Below are positions 35,650-45,676 of a stretch of 58,874 nucleotides of DNA, in pieces (the stretch's first letter is position 1; each line of letters begins with the position of its first letter). Made by a program: the position numbers and the translations under genes. The stretch comes from REEB95 sp050729555 (GTDB taxonomy: Bacteria > Pseudomonadota > Alphaproteobacteria > ATCC43930 > CGMCC-115725): contig JBOHLR010000001.1 of the NCBI GenBank assembly GCA_050729555.1, positions 1 through 58,874 of the forward strand, in the 5' to 3' direction. The notes under the pieces were generated by a model. It had not been told where the DNA came from and ran no database searches. It was given only the letters and a program-made list of their open reading frames with translations.

Positions 35650-36426
35650 ATGGCGTTCGTCGCGCGGATAGGCCGCGTCGTCCTGGCGTTCCTGGCGGCG
35701 ACCGGCCGTCTGGCGCTGTTCACGCTCAACGCGATCAGCCACTGCTTCCGGCCGCCGATCTACGTCAACCTGATCCTCCGGCAGTTCGTCGACATCGGCT
35801 ATTACTCTCTGCCGGTCGTCGGTCTCACCGCGATCTTCATCGGCATGGTGCTGGCGTTGCAATTGCACACCGGCTTCAACCGCATCACCGGCGGCGAGAG
35901 CGCCATCGCGCAAGTGGTGGTCCTCGGCATGACCCGCGAGCTTGGGCCCGTGATCGCCGGCCTGATGGTCGCCGGCCGCATCGGCGCCGCCATCGCCGCC
36001 GAAGTCGGTACGATGCGCGTCACGGACCAGATCGATGCGCTGTCGACGCTGTCGACCAATCCGTACAAATACCTCGTCGTGCCGCGCCTGCTCGCCGGCG
36101 TGGCCGCCTTGCCGGCGCTGGTGGTGGTGGCGGATTGCATCGGCGTCTTCGGCGGCTTTCTCGTCGCGACCTATAAATTCGGCTTCAATCCGTATGCTTA
36201 TCTCCAGAACACCGCGGATTTCCTGCGCACCGACGACGTGGTTTCGGGCCTGATAAAATCGGCGGTGTTCGGCTTCCTGATCTCGCTGATGGGCTGTTAT
36301 ACCGGCTATCATTCGAAGGGCGGTGCGCAGGGCGTGGGCGCCGCGACAACCTATGCGGTGGTGTCGGCTTCGGTGCTGATCCTGACGTTCGACTACATCC
36401 TCTCGGCGTTGCTGTTCTCGTCATGA
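35650..36426 (+). CDS. mlaE: MlaE-type ABC permease (lipid transport)
   Basis: 258 aa with five to six helices; the permease signature GMVLALQLHTGFNRITGGE followed by RELGPVIAGLMVAGRIGAAIAAEVGTM is the MlaE/YrbE family block. In the Mla system MlaE with MlaF, MlaD and MlaB moves phospholipids between outer and inner membranes. The ATG follows alr without spacing, and the stop overlaps mlaF by 4 bases. No mlaD lies next to it. Confidence 0.93.
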   Translation: MAFVARIGRVVLAFLAATGRLALFTLNAISHCFRPPIYVNLILRQFVDIGYYSLPVVGLTAIFIGMVLALQLHTGFNRITGGESAIAQVVVLGMTRELGPVIAGLMVAGRIGAAIAAEVGTMRVTDQIDALSTLSTNPYKYLVVPRLLAGVAALPALVVVADCIGVFGGFLVATYKFGFNPYAYLQNTADFLRTDDVVSGLIKSAVFGFLISLMGCYTGYHSKGGAQGVGAATTYAVVSASVLILTFDYILSALLFSS

Positions 36427-37199
36427 CCGGCGCCCCCAAATTCTCCGTCCGCGGGCTGAAGAAATCCTTCGGCTCCAAGGTCGTGCTCGATGGGCTCGAT
36501 CTCGACGTCGGCGTCGGCGAGAGCGTCGTCGTCATCGGCGGCTCGGGCACCGGTAAGTCGGTGATGGTCAAATGCATCATCGGGCTGATGGAGCCTGACG
36601 CCGGTTCGATCAAGATCGACGGCCAGGAAGTCACTGGACTCAAGCGCGGCGAGCGCGAGCGGCTGATGCGCAAATTCGGCATGCTGTTCCAGGGTGCCGC
36701 GCTGTTCGACAGTTTGCGCGTCTGGCAGAACGTCGCCTTCGGCCTCATCCAGGGCCACGGCATCGGCCGCGACGAAGCCAAAGTGACCGCGATCAAGACA
36801 CTCGGCGCGGTCGGCCTCGGCCCCGAAGTCGCCGAGCTGTGGCCGGCGGAACTTTCGGGCGGCATGCAGAAGCGCGTCGGTCTGGCGCGCGCCATCGCCG
36901 CCAAACCTGAAATCATCGTCTTCGACGAGCCAACGACCGGCCTCGATCCGATCATGGGCGACGTGATCAACGATCTGATCATCAAATGCGTGCGCGATCT
37001 CGGCGCGACGGCGGTTTCGATCACGCACGATATGGCCTCGGCGCACAAGATCGCGGACCGGATCGCCATGATCTACAAAGGCAAGATCATCTGGCAGGGC
37101 TCGTCCAAGACGATCGACCAATCGGGCAACCCCTACGTCGACCAGTTCATCCACGGCCGCGGCGAAGGTCCGATCAAGATGGAGGTGCGCGCGCTGTGA
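36423..37199 (+). CDS. mlaF: MlaF-type ABC transporter ATPase
   Basis: 258 aa. Walker A GGSGTGKSVMVK, Q-loop MLFQGAALFDSL, signature LSGGMQKRVGLARA, Walker B IIVFDEPTTGLDP, H-loop SITHDMAS. The MQKRV variant of the signature is characteristic of MlaF/Ttg2A. It powers MlaE. radA follows after 28 bases, so mlaD must be elsewhere in the genome if the system is complete. Confidence 0.94.
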   Translation: MTGAPKFSVRGLKKSFGSKVVLDGLDLDVGVGESVVVIGGSGTGKSVMVKCIIGLMEPDAGSIKIDGQEVTGLKRGERERLMRKFGMLFQGAALFDSLRVWQNVAFGLIQGHGIGRDEAKVTAIKTLGAVGLGPEVAELWPAELSGGMQKRVGLARAIAAKPEIIVFDEPTTGLDPIMGDVINDLIIKCVRDLGATAVSITHDMASAHKIADRIAMIYKGKIIWQGSSKTIDQSGNPYVDQFIHGRGEGPIKMEVRAL

Positions 37200-37227
37200 C
37201 CGCCCGGAATTCCATTCAGGCCTGACC

Positions 37228-38657
<1,430 letters not shown>

Positions 38658-38661
<4 letters not shown>

Positions 38662-39299
38662 CCGGATTCGACATAGCCATCATCGTCTTCGTCGTCGCAT
38701 CGGGGCTGTTCGCCTTCGTGCGTGGCTTCATCAAGGAGGTGCTGTCGATCATTGCCTGGTTCGGCGCGTCGGTGGCGGCGCTCTACGCCGTGCCGTACCT
38801 GCACCCGTTCGCAATGCGCTTCACGCCGAGCGACCGGCTTGCGAGCGCGGCCTCGGCTTTCGTCGCCTTCATCGTCGCCCTGATCGTGCTCTCGCTGATC
38901 ACCGCGGCGATCGCCAACCGCGTGAAGGACAGTCCCGCCGGCGGCATCGATCGGACCTTTGGGTTCGTTTTCGGATTGGCGCGCGGCGCCTTGCTCGCCT
39001 GTCTAGTCTATGCGGCCATGCTGGTGGTCATGCCGGCGCTCGAAGCATCACCGCAATGGTGGACGCAAGCGCGCACCCGGCCGATGCTCGCCACCGGGCT
39101 GGCGATGCTGGGCCATTTGGCGCCCGGTGCAGGGCACTCGCAAGGCGCCGCCTCCGTGCAGCAGCAGCTCCAGGATGCGCTACATGCGCTCAGCGTCCCC
39201 AAGGCCGGGCCGGCGCCGCAAGGTGGCTCGCCCGATTACTCGCCGCAGGACCAGCACGATCTCGACCGGCTCTTCCAGCAGAACCAAGGCGCACATTAA
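38658..39299 (+). CDS. cvpA: CvpA family membrane protein
   Basis: 213 aa with a GTG start coupled to radA. Four hydrophobic segments in residues 1-135, including AFVRGFIKEVLSIIAWFGA and the RTFGFVFGLARGALLA motif of the CvpA family, followed by a hydrophilic, Gln-rich C-terminus of about 75 residues. In E. coli CvpA is needed for colicin V production and envelope robustness; the molecular role is unknown. It precedes purF as in many proteobacteria. Confidence 0.92.
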
Positions 39300-39426
39300 G
39301 CATAGCCGTTGGCGCGCCGCCGGCCGCCCATGCCGGGTGCGACAACCGGCTCTGGCAGTCGCGCCGCAATCCGTGTAGAAGGCTGTGGGCCTCGACGGCG
39401 ACGGCCGGCGACACCATCTAAGGCTT

Positions 39427-39454
39427 GCGGACGGCGGACGGCGGACGGCGGACG
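39427..39454 (+). repeat. Four perfect tandem copies of a 7-bp unit before purF
   Basis: GCGGACG is repeated four times without interruption, ending 26 bases before the purF start. The 181-base cvpA-purF spacer otherwise holds no gene and no clear promoter. Confidence 0.85.
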
Positions 39455-39480
39455 GCCCAAGCGCGCATAAAGGCGGTAGC

Positions 39481-40935
39481 ATGCTGACCACCCACCCCTG
39501 GGACGACGACCATTTCCGGGAGGAATGCGGCGTTTTCGGGATTTATGGGCATTCCGATTCGGCGGCTCTGACCGCGCTGGGACTGCATGCCTTGCAGCAT
39601 CGCGGCCAGGAGGCGGCGGGAATCGTCGCCTACGACGGCGAGCAGTTTCACGCCCATCGCGGCCTCGGTCTGGTCGGCGAGAATTTCAGTTCCAAGGACG
39701 TCATCAGCCGGCTGCCGGGACATTCGGCCATCGGTCACGTCCGCTATGCCACCACCGGCGAAGTCGCGTTGCGCAACGTCCAGCCGCTGTTCGCTGATTT
39801 CACCTTCGGCGGCCTGGCGATCTGCCACAACGGCAACCTCACGAACTCCTATCAGCTGCGCAACCGTCTGGTGCGGCGCGGCAGCATCTTCCAATCAACC
39901 TCGGACACCGAGGTGATCGTCCATCTCATCGCTACGTCGCTCAAGGATACGGTCGAGGAGCGGATGGCCGAGGCGCTGCGCCAGGTCGAAGGCGCCTATT
40001 CGCTCGCGGCGCTGACCCAGCAAGGACTGATCGGCGTGCGCGATCCGCTTGGCATCCGGCCGCTGGTGCTCGGCAAGCTCGGCGACGCGTTCATCCTGGC
40101 GTCGGAAAGCTGCGCGCTCGACATCATCGGCGCCACCTTCGTGCGCGACATCGAAGCCGGCGAGATGATCTCGATCGGCCCCGGCGGTATCAAGAGCACC
40201 AAGCCGTTCGCCAACTCGCACAAGCGTTTTTGCGTGTTCGAATACATCTACTTCGCGCGGCCCGACAGTGTCGTCGACGGCCTCAGCGTTTACGAGGCGC
40301 GCAAGCGCATCGGCATGCAATTGGCCCGCGAAAGCGCGGTGCCCGCCGATATCGTCATCCCGGTGCCGGATTCCGGCGTGCCGGCGGCGATCGGCTATGC
40401 CGCGGAATGCCGGCTCCCGTTCGAGATCGGCATCGTCCGCAACCATTACATCGGCCGCACCTTCATCGAGCCGACCGATCAGATCCGCCATCTCGGCGTG
40501 AAGCTCAAACACAATGCCAATCGCGTCAGCATCGAAGGCAGGCGCGTCGTGCTGGTCGACGATTCGATCGTCCGCGGCACCACCTCGACCAAGATCGTCG
40601 CCATGATCCGGCAAGCCGGCGCGCGCGAGGTGCATATGCGCATCTCCAGTCCACCGACCGCGCATTCGTGCTTCTACGGCATCGCGACGCCGGAGCGCAC
40701 CCAGCTACTTGCGTCGGCGATGGACGTGCAGACCATGGCACAGCACATCGGCGCTGATTCCCTCGCCTTCGTCTCGATCGACGGTCTCTACCGCGCGCTT
40801 GGTCGGGCCAAACGCGACAGCAAGGCGCCGCAATTCTGCGACGCCTGCTTCACGGGCGATTATCCGGTCCCGCTTGTCGATCATGACGCCGGCACGGTAT
40901 CAACCCAGCTTTCGCTCCTCGCCGAGACCGTCTGA
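39481..40935 (+). CDS. purF: Amidophosphoribosyltransferase
   Basis: 484 aa. A 15-residue propeptide precedes the N-terminal nucleophile Cys16 (EECGVFGIYG), which is exposed by self-cleavage. The glutaminase domain has RYATTGE and CHNGNLTN. The phosphoribosyltransferase domain has the PRPP loop VVLVDDSIVRGTTS. C-terminal cysteines (CFYGI, FCDACF) are in the places that bind the 4Fe-4S cluster in Bacillus-type PurF. It is the first committed step of purine synthesis. The start at 39481 has an AAAGG site; the longer frame is rejected. Confidence 0.96.
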   Translation: MLTTHPWDDDHFREECGVFGIYGHSDSAALTALGLHALQHRGQEAAGIVAYDGEQFHAHRGLGLVGENFSSKDVISRLPGHSAIGHVRYATTGEVALRNVQPLFADFTFGGLAICHNGNLTNSYQLRNRLVRRGSIFQSTSDTEVIVHLIATSLKDTVEERMAEALRQVEGAYSLAALTQQGLIGVRDPLGIRPLVLGKLGDAFILASESCALDIIGATFVRDIEAGEMISIGPGGIKSTKPFANSHKRFCVFEYIYFARPDSVVDGLSVYEARKRIGMQLARESAVPADIVIPVPDSGVPAAIGYAAECRLPFEIGIVRNHYIGRTFIEPTDQIRHLGVKLKHNANRVSIEGRRVVLVDDSIVRGTTSTKIVAMIRQAGAREVHMRISSPPTAHSCFYGIATPERTQLLASAMDVQTMAQHIGADSLAFVSIDGLYRALGRAKRDSKAPQFCDACFTGDYPVPLVDHDAGTVSTQLSLLAETV

Positions 40936-41637
40936 GTGCCGGCGCTCGCAGGTCGTCTCGCGCTGGTGACCGGCGCATCGCGCGGCATCGGCGCGGCCGT
41001 GGCGCGGCGATTCGCCGCCGAAGGCGCACACGTCATCGCAGTGGCGCGGACTCAGGGGGCACTGGAAGAGCTCGACGATGCGGTACGCGCCGCCGGCGGC
41101 GCGGCGACGCTGGTGCCGCTCGATTTGCGGACGTTCGACGCGATCGACCATATGGGCGCCGCGCTCAACGAGCGCTTCCACCAGCTCGACATCGTCGCCG
41201 CATGCGCCGGCGTCTTGGGCAGCCTGTCGCCGATGGGTCATATCGATCCAAAGCTGTGGACCGAGATTTTCGACGTCAACGTGACGGCGAACTATCGGCT
41301 GATCCGCTCGCTCGATCCGCTACTGCGCCGTTCCGGCACCGGTCGAGCGATGTTCGTCACCTGCGCCGCCGGCCGCGGCCTCGCGCCATTCTGGGGCGCC
41401 TACGGCGCCAGCAAAGCCGCGCTCGAGGCGCTAGTGCGGGTCTATGCCGCCGAGGTCGCGCGCACGCCGATCCGGGTCAATCTGGTCGATCCCGGGCCGG
41501 TGCATACGCGTCTGCGCGCCGAGGCGTTTCCCGGCGAGGATCGCGCGACGCTCAAAGCGCCGGAAGACGTAACCGGGTTGTTCGTGCAGCTCGCCGCAGC
41601 GGATTGCCCGCACCACGGTAAGATCGTCGGGCCCTAG
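40936..41637 (+). CDS. SDR family oxidoreductase downstream of purF
   Basis: 233 aa. TGASRGIGAAVA (about residues 12-23), YGASKAA (Tyr-x3-Lys) and a short C-terminus. The usual catalytic Ser position reads TCAAGRG, where Ser appears replaced, and the NNAG motif reads ACAG, so the active site is atypical. The GTG start directly abuts the purF stop, so expression is coupled. purF followed by an SDR is a recurrent alphaproteobacterial order; the function is not established. Confidence 0.85.
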   Translation: MPALAGRLALVTGASRGIGAAVARRFAAEGAHVIAVARTQGALEELDDAVRAAGGAATLVPLDLRTFDAIDHMGAALNERFHQLDIVAACAGVLGSLSPMGHIDPKLWTEIFDVNVTANYRLIRSLDPLLRRSGTGRAMFVTCAAGRGLAPFWGAYGASKAALEALVRVYAAEVARTPIRVNLVDPGPVHTRLRAEAFPGEDRATLKAPEDVTGLFVQLAAADCPHHGKIVGP

Positions 41638-43076
41638 GCTGCGGCGTTGGCCGATCGCGGCGTGGGTGTCTGCGACACCACACGGTCCGGCGGCAGGATC
41701 ACCCGTACCACCGTGCCTTGGTTCGGTACGCTTTCGATCACGAAGACGCCGCCATGCAGTTCGACGAGCTTCTTGGTCAGCGGCAAACCGAGGCCCGTGC
41801 CGCCGCCGGTGCGGTTGAAGGCATTATCGACCTGGCCGAACGGCTCCAGCACCATCGGCAGATCGCTTTCGGAAATGCCGACGCCGGTGTCGCGCACTTC
41901 GATGACCAGGCGATCAAATTCGATCGAAGCGCGCACCACGACCGAGCCGCTGGCCGGCGTGAACTTCACGCTGTTGGTCAGCAAGTTGAGCACCACCTGG
42001 CGCAGGCGACGCTCGTCGCCGCGCACGCCGGCGACTTCGGGCGCAATCACGCGGACAAGGTTGATCTCCTGCGCCGCCGCGCGGCGCGCAACCATGCGCG
42101 CGCAGGATTCGATCAGGTCGGTGACGTCGACGACCTCGTCCGCCAGCTCCAGGCGCTCGGCCGTGATCTTCGTCAGATCGAGAATATCGTTGATCAGCTC
42201 CAGCAGGTGCCGGCCACTGGCATTCAGATCGCGCGCATATTCAAGGTACTTTTCGTTGCCGATCGGCCCGAGTACCTCGCCGCTGATGATCTCGGAGAAC
42301 CCGATCACCGCGTTGAGCGGCGTGCGTAACTCGTGGCTCATGTTGGCGAGGAATTCCGACTTGGCGCGCAAGGCGGTTTCCGCCCTGCGATTGGCCTCGA
42401 ACAGGCGGCCGACCAGCTTCTCCTTTTCCACCTTGTTGCGGATGAGCGCGATCAGCGACGCGAACGAGCGCCGCGCCATGAGGCTCAGGTTGAACGCGAA
42501 CGCGAGATACAACACACCGAGCGCGATATGCGCCGGATCGCCGGCAGCGAAGGTGATGACGATGAGCGGCGCGACCACCGGCCAGACGAACGCATCGACC
42601 ACCGGAACGTGCGCGGTGTAGCCCGAGGCGATGCCGCCGGCGAGCCCGGCAATAATGATCGGCACGAAACTGTCGGTCGGCGCATTCGATTGGATTGCGA
42701 TCGCCATCGCCAAGCTGCCCCATTGGCAGCCAGTCGCGGCGGCGAAGTAGGTGACGCGGCGGATCCACTGCTGCGGCTCGAAGTCGTCGTCGTACCGATG
42801 CTTGTGATAGAGCCGCCACAGCACGATGCGAATGATGCAAATGCCGACGATCGACACGCCCCAACCGAGGAAGATGAGCGTATCGAAGACGAACGACAGC
42901 ATGCCGACCGCTGCCAGCGTCACCAGCAGATTGGTGGCGACCGGCCACGGCGACGAATAGAGCATGTCCGCCAGTTCGGACTGGACGGCGACGCTTTCGA
43001 CGTGCGGCGTCGACACAGCCGCGTCCGCGTCGGCCCTAACGGTCGGGAGTTCACGCGCCAACTGAGCGGGGATCAT
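41634..43076 (-). CDS. Membrane sensor histidine kinase, PleC/DivJ-like catalytic core
   Basis: 480 aa. A hydrophilic N-terminus (1-40), six or so membrane helices (about 45-205), a short coiled linker (KVEKEKLVGRLFEANRRAETAL), then HisKA with phospho-acceptor His in ANMSHELRTPLNAVIGFSEI, and HATPase_c with N-box LNLLTNSVKF, DTGVGI and GTGLGLPLTKKLVELHGG. The dimerisation helix block ending YARDLNASGRHLLELINDILDLTKI is typical of the PleC/DivJ/PdhS group that acts on DivK/PleD. No response regulator is adjacent. The ligand is unknown. Confidence 0.88.
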   Translation of the reverse strand: MIPAQLARELPTVRADADAAVSTPHVESVAVQSELADMLYSSPWPVATNLLVTLAAVGMLSFVFDTLIFLGWGVSIVGICIIRIVLWRLYHKHRYDDDFEPQQWIRRVTYFAAATGCQWGSLAMAIAIQSNAPTDSFVPIIIAGLAGGIASGYTAHVPVVDAFVWPVVAPLIVITFAAGDPAHIALGVLYLAFAFNLSLMARRSFASLIALIRNKVEKEKLVGRLFEANRRAETALRAKSEFLANMSHELRTPLNAVIGFSEIISGEVLGPIGNEKYLEYARDLNASGRHLLELINDILDLTKITAERLELADEVVDVTDLIESCARMVARRAAAQEINLVRVIAPEVAGVRGDERRLRQVVLNLLTNSVKFTPASGSVVVRASIEFDRLVIEVRDTGVGISESDLPMVLEPFGQVDNAFNRTGGGTGLGLPLTKKLVELHGGVFVIESVPNQGTVVRVILPPDRVVSQTPTPRSANAAA

Positions 43077-43084
43077 CGCCGCAG

Positions 43085-43119
43085 AGTCTAAAGACGATGT
43101 CCTAATAGTTTCCTAGACT
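43085..43119 (-). promoter_or_regulatory. Inverted repeat containing a -10-like hexamer at the kinase start
   Basis: AGTCTA (43085-43090) and TAGACT (43114-43119) form an inverted repeat 23 bases apart. The left arm, read on the minus strand as TAGACT, lies 8 bases before the kinase ATG and could act as its -10. No ribosome site is visible. Confidence 0.35.
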
Positions 43120-43173
43120 TTGGCGGCATGTCGCTCAAATGCAGGCTGCTGCAAGAAGCTTCAAATGCCGTCT

Positions 43174-43197
43174 AAAAACAGCCGCCGTAAGCGCCGG
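43174..43197 (-). terminator. Likely terminator of the VOC dioxygenase gene
   Basis: On the minus strand, just past the stop codon, a 6-pair stem with one mismatch (43197-43182, loop CTTA) is followed by CTGTTTTT. It would end transcription of the VOC gene before the kinase. Confidence 0.45.
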
Positions 43198-43199
43198 AA

Positions 43200-44168
43200 T
43201 TAGCCCGCTGGACGGAAGATTCCGGGCGCAAAGGCGATCCGCTGCTGAGCCTGCTTCATGCGGTCGGTCGGACCGATCGCGATACCCCACTGGTCCATCC
43301 GGCCCGGCGGCCATGTCCAGTCTTCCGGGCCGCGTGGTTTGTAGCTCTTGCCGATGCGGGCAATTTCGGCGGTGTACTCGATGACCACCTCGTCCGGCCC
43401 GACGAAATAGGCGAACACGTTATTGCCCGGCCCATGTCGGCCAACACCCCATTCGATCGCAAAGCCGCTTTCGCGCAGACGGCCGGCGCCACGCATGACG
43501 CTGTCGATATCCGGCATGTCGAACGCAATATGGTTGAGCGTCGGCGCCGTGCCGCGTGCGAACGCCAGGACATGATGCTGATCGTTGCAGCAGAGGAACG
43601 TCATCATCCGCGTCTGGTCGATGATGCGGAATCCGAGATTGTCGACGTAGAAAGCGCTGATCGCGTCGACATCGGCGGAGTTGAGTACGACATGCGTGAC
43701 GCCCATCGGCCGGTCCGCCCGCGTAGTCGCGTCGGCATGGCGCCGGTCACCGGTGATGACCCGCATGGTCCGGCCTTCGGGATCCTTGAACGCAAAGCCG
43801 CAACCGCCGCCCGGTTCGTTGATAAGCCCCGGCTTCTCGAGTTCGGCGAGCCCCGCCTTTTTGAGGCTGGCATGGATGGCGTTGATCTCGGCCTTGCCGG
43901 GCGCTGTGAAATCGATGCGCAATAGCTCGGCGCGCGGCCGGGCGTGGAGACCGAGGACGTGATGGTACGCGCTGGTGCCACGCAGATAGACCGAGCCGGG
44001 ATGCTCGACCACCGGCGCCAAGCGCCAGATGTCGGTGTAGAACCGCGCCCGTGACTTGAGATCGGTGATGCCAAGGTCGACGCTGCGCAAACCGTCGACA
44101 CGCCCACCTTTGGCGCCCGCGCGTCCGGCCGTTCCGGTTTTAGCCGGCGATTTCAGTGGCTTGACCAT
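43200..44168 (-). CDS. Two-domain VOC family extradiol-type dioxygenase
   Basis: 322 aa. Two vicinal-oxygen-chelate modules: N-terminal (about 25-140) lacking metal ligands, and C-terminal (about 150-270) with the 2-His-1-carboxylate set placed as in type I extradiol dioxygenases: His in VTHVVLNS, His in LNHIAFDMPD and Glu in VVIEYTAE. A basic N-terminal tail (1-25) and a C-terminal extension are also present. It may cleave a catechol-type ring; the substrate is unknown. GGAGG precedes the ATG. There is no other ring-cleavage pathway gene beside it. Confidence 0.82.
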   Translation of the reverse strand: MVKPLKSPAKTGTAGRAGAKGGRVDGLRSVDLGITDLKSRARFYTDIWRLAPVVEHPGSVYLRGTSAYHHVLGLHARPRAELLRIDFTAPGKAEINAIHASLKKAGLAELEKPGLINEPGGGCGFAFKDPEGRTMRVITGDRRHADATTRADRPMGVTHVVLNSADVDAISAFYVDNLGFRIIDQTRMMTFLCCNDQHHVLAFARGTAPTLNHIAFDMPDIDSVMRGAGRLRESGFAIEWGVGRHGPGNNVFAYFVGPDEVVIEYTAEIARIGKSYKPRGPEDWTWPPGRMDQWGIAIGPTDRMKQAQQRIAFAPGIFRPAG

Positions 44169-44268
44169 GGTCCTCCACTCCGCCAGAGGCCCCGGCGGCG
44201 CATCTCACGTTCGCACAACAGGCGCTTGCCTGTCGAGACTTCGCATTCGGAATCAGATATTATAGTTT

Positions 44269-44274
44269 TAAAAT
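44269..44274 (-). promoter_or_regulatory. Consensus -10 hexamer upstream of the VOC gene
   Basis: TATAAT read on the minus strand lies in an AT-rich pocket (44255-44305) about 100 bases before the VOC ATG. No matching -35 is seen. The 148-base spacer to der contains no gene. Confidence 0.35.
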
Positions 44275-44316
44275 CAGTGGCTTATAGCGATATCCTAGTT
44301 TTTCGCATAACCACCG

Positions 44317-45663
44317 CTAGGAATTCGCCGCGAACGGATTCTGGCCTTTGCGCAGCATAAGCCGCAGGGGCACGCCGGGCAGGTCGAACTGTTCGCGCAA
44401 CAGATTCGCCAGATACCGCCGCCAGCTGTCCGGCAGCTCCCCCGGTTTGGAAGCAAACAGCACGAAGGTCGGCGGCCGAGTATTGACCTGCGTCATGTAG
44501 CGGAGCTTGAGCCGCCGGCCACCGACCAGAGGCGGCGGATGACGCTCTTGCGCACGCGTCAGGAAGCGGTTGAGCGCGCCGGTCGGCACGCGGTGGTTCC
44601 AAGCTGTGTGCGCCTTCAGTGCCGCCGGCAGCAGCTTGGCCACGCCGGCGCCGGTCGCGGCCGACAGCGTTAATGGCTGCAAGCCCGCCAGTTGCGGTAG
44701 CGACTCGGAGATCCGCTCGACGATGGCGGTCAGCGCCTTCTTGGGCGCCCCGACCAGATCCCATTTGTTGGCGGCGAGCACTACCGCCCGCCCCTCGTCC
44801 GCGACGAGGCGCGCGATCGCCAAATCCTGGCGCTGCACCCCGGCGGTGGCGTCGATAACCAGGACCACCACTTCGGCGAACCGAACCGCCTTGAGCGTGT
44901 CGCCGACGGCGAGCGTCTCGACGCCCTTAGCGACTTTTGCCTTGCGCCGCAGACCGGCGGTGTCGATGAGCTTGATCGGCTGACCGCGCCACTGCCATTC
45001 GATCGCGATGGCATCGCGCGTGACCCCCGGCTCGGGTCCGGTGAGGACGCGCTCCTCGCCGAGCAGGCGATTGACCAGCGTCGACTTGCCGACGTTTGGG
45101 CGGCCAACCACCGCAAGCTGAAGCGCGGCAGCGCGCTTTGCAGGTTCGAGCGCCGACTTATCGCCGGACTCGGATCGCGCAAACGGCAGCAGCGCATCGT
45201 ACAGCGCCAAAACACCCTCGCCGTGCTCGGCCGAAACCGGCACCGGCGTGCCCAACCCAAGTTCGAACGCTTCGGCCAGTCCGGGCGGCGCGCGGCCCTC
45301 GGTCTTGTTGGCGACCAGAACCACCGGCTTGCCCTGCCGGCGCAACCAGCGGGCAACGTCGCGATCGAGCGCCGTCACCCCCTCGCGCGCGTCGATCACG
45401 AACAGAGCGACATCGGCCGCGGCCAACGCCTTTTCGGTCTGCAGCCGGAGCCGTGCTGCCATGTCGCTGCGCGCCGTGGTTTCGACGCCGGCGGTATCCG
45501 TCAGCCGCAGGTCAAGTCCGGCGAAATCGACGGCCGCTTCGCGGCGGTCGCGCGTCAGCCCGGCCTCGCCCGCGACCAACGCCGTCTTACGGCCGGCTAG
45601 GCGATTGAACAGCGTCGACTTGCCGACATTGGGGCGGCCGACGATGGCGACGGAAAGCGGCAT
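44317..45663 (-). CDS. der: Ribosome biogenesis GTPase Der (EngA)
   Basis: 448 aa. Two consecutive G domains, with P-loops GRPNVGKSTLFNRL (about 8-21) and GRPNVGKSTLVNRLLG (about 185-200), G3 motifs DTAGVE and DTAGLR, NKTE and NKWD specificity motifs, and a C-terminal KH-like domain (PPLVGGRRLKLRYMTQV). It is an essential 50S assembly factor. It is 13 bases after bamB in the conserved yfgM-bamB-der order. Confidence 0.97.
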   Translation of the reverse strand: MPLSVAIVGRPNVGKSTLFNRLAGRKTALVAGEAGLTRDRREAAVDFAGLDLRLTDTAGVETTARSDMAARLRLQTEKALAAADVALFVIDAREGVTALDRDVARWLRRQGKPVVLVANKTEGRAPPGLAEAFELGLGTPVPVSAEHGEGVLALYDALLPFARSESGDKSALEPAKRAAALQLAVVGRPNVGKSTLVNRLLGEERVLTGPEPGVTRDAIAIEWQWRGQPIKLIDTAGLRRKAKVAKGVETLAVGDTLKAVRFAEVVVLVIDATAGVQRQDLAIARLVADEGRAVVLAANKWDLVGAPKKALTAIVERISESLPQLAGLQPLTLSAATGAGVAKLLPAALKAHTAWNHRVPTGALNRFLTRAQERHPPPLVGGRRLKLRYMTQVNTRPPTFVLFASKPGELPDSWRRYLANLLREQFDLPGVPLRLMLRKGQNPFAANS

Positions 45664-45676
45664 GGCAGTTCGCCTG

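Noticed and set aside
34519..36312. 597-codon open frame on the minus strand opposite alr and mlaE
   Set aside because: It is antisense to two well-identified genes, is Arg/His/Asp-rich in the way typical of GC-rich shadow frames, and matches no domain.
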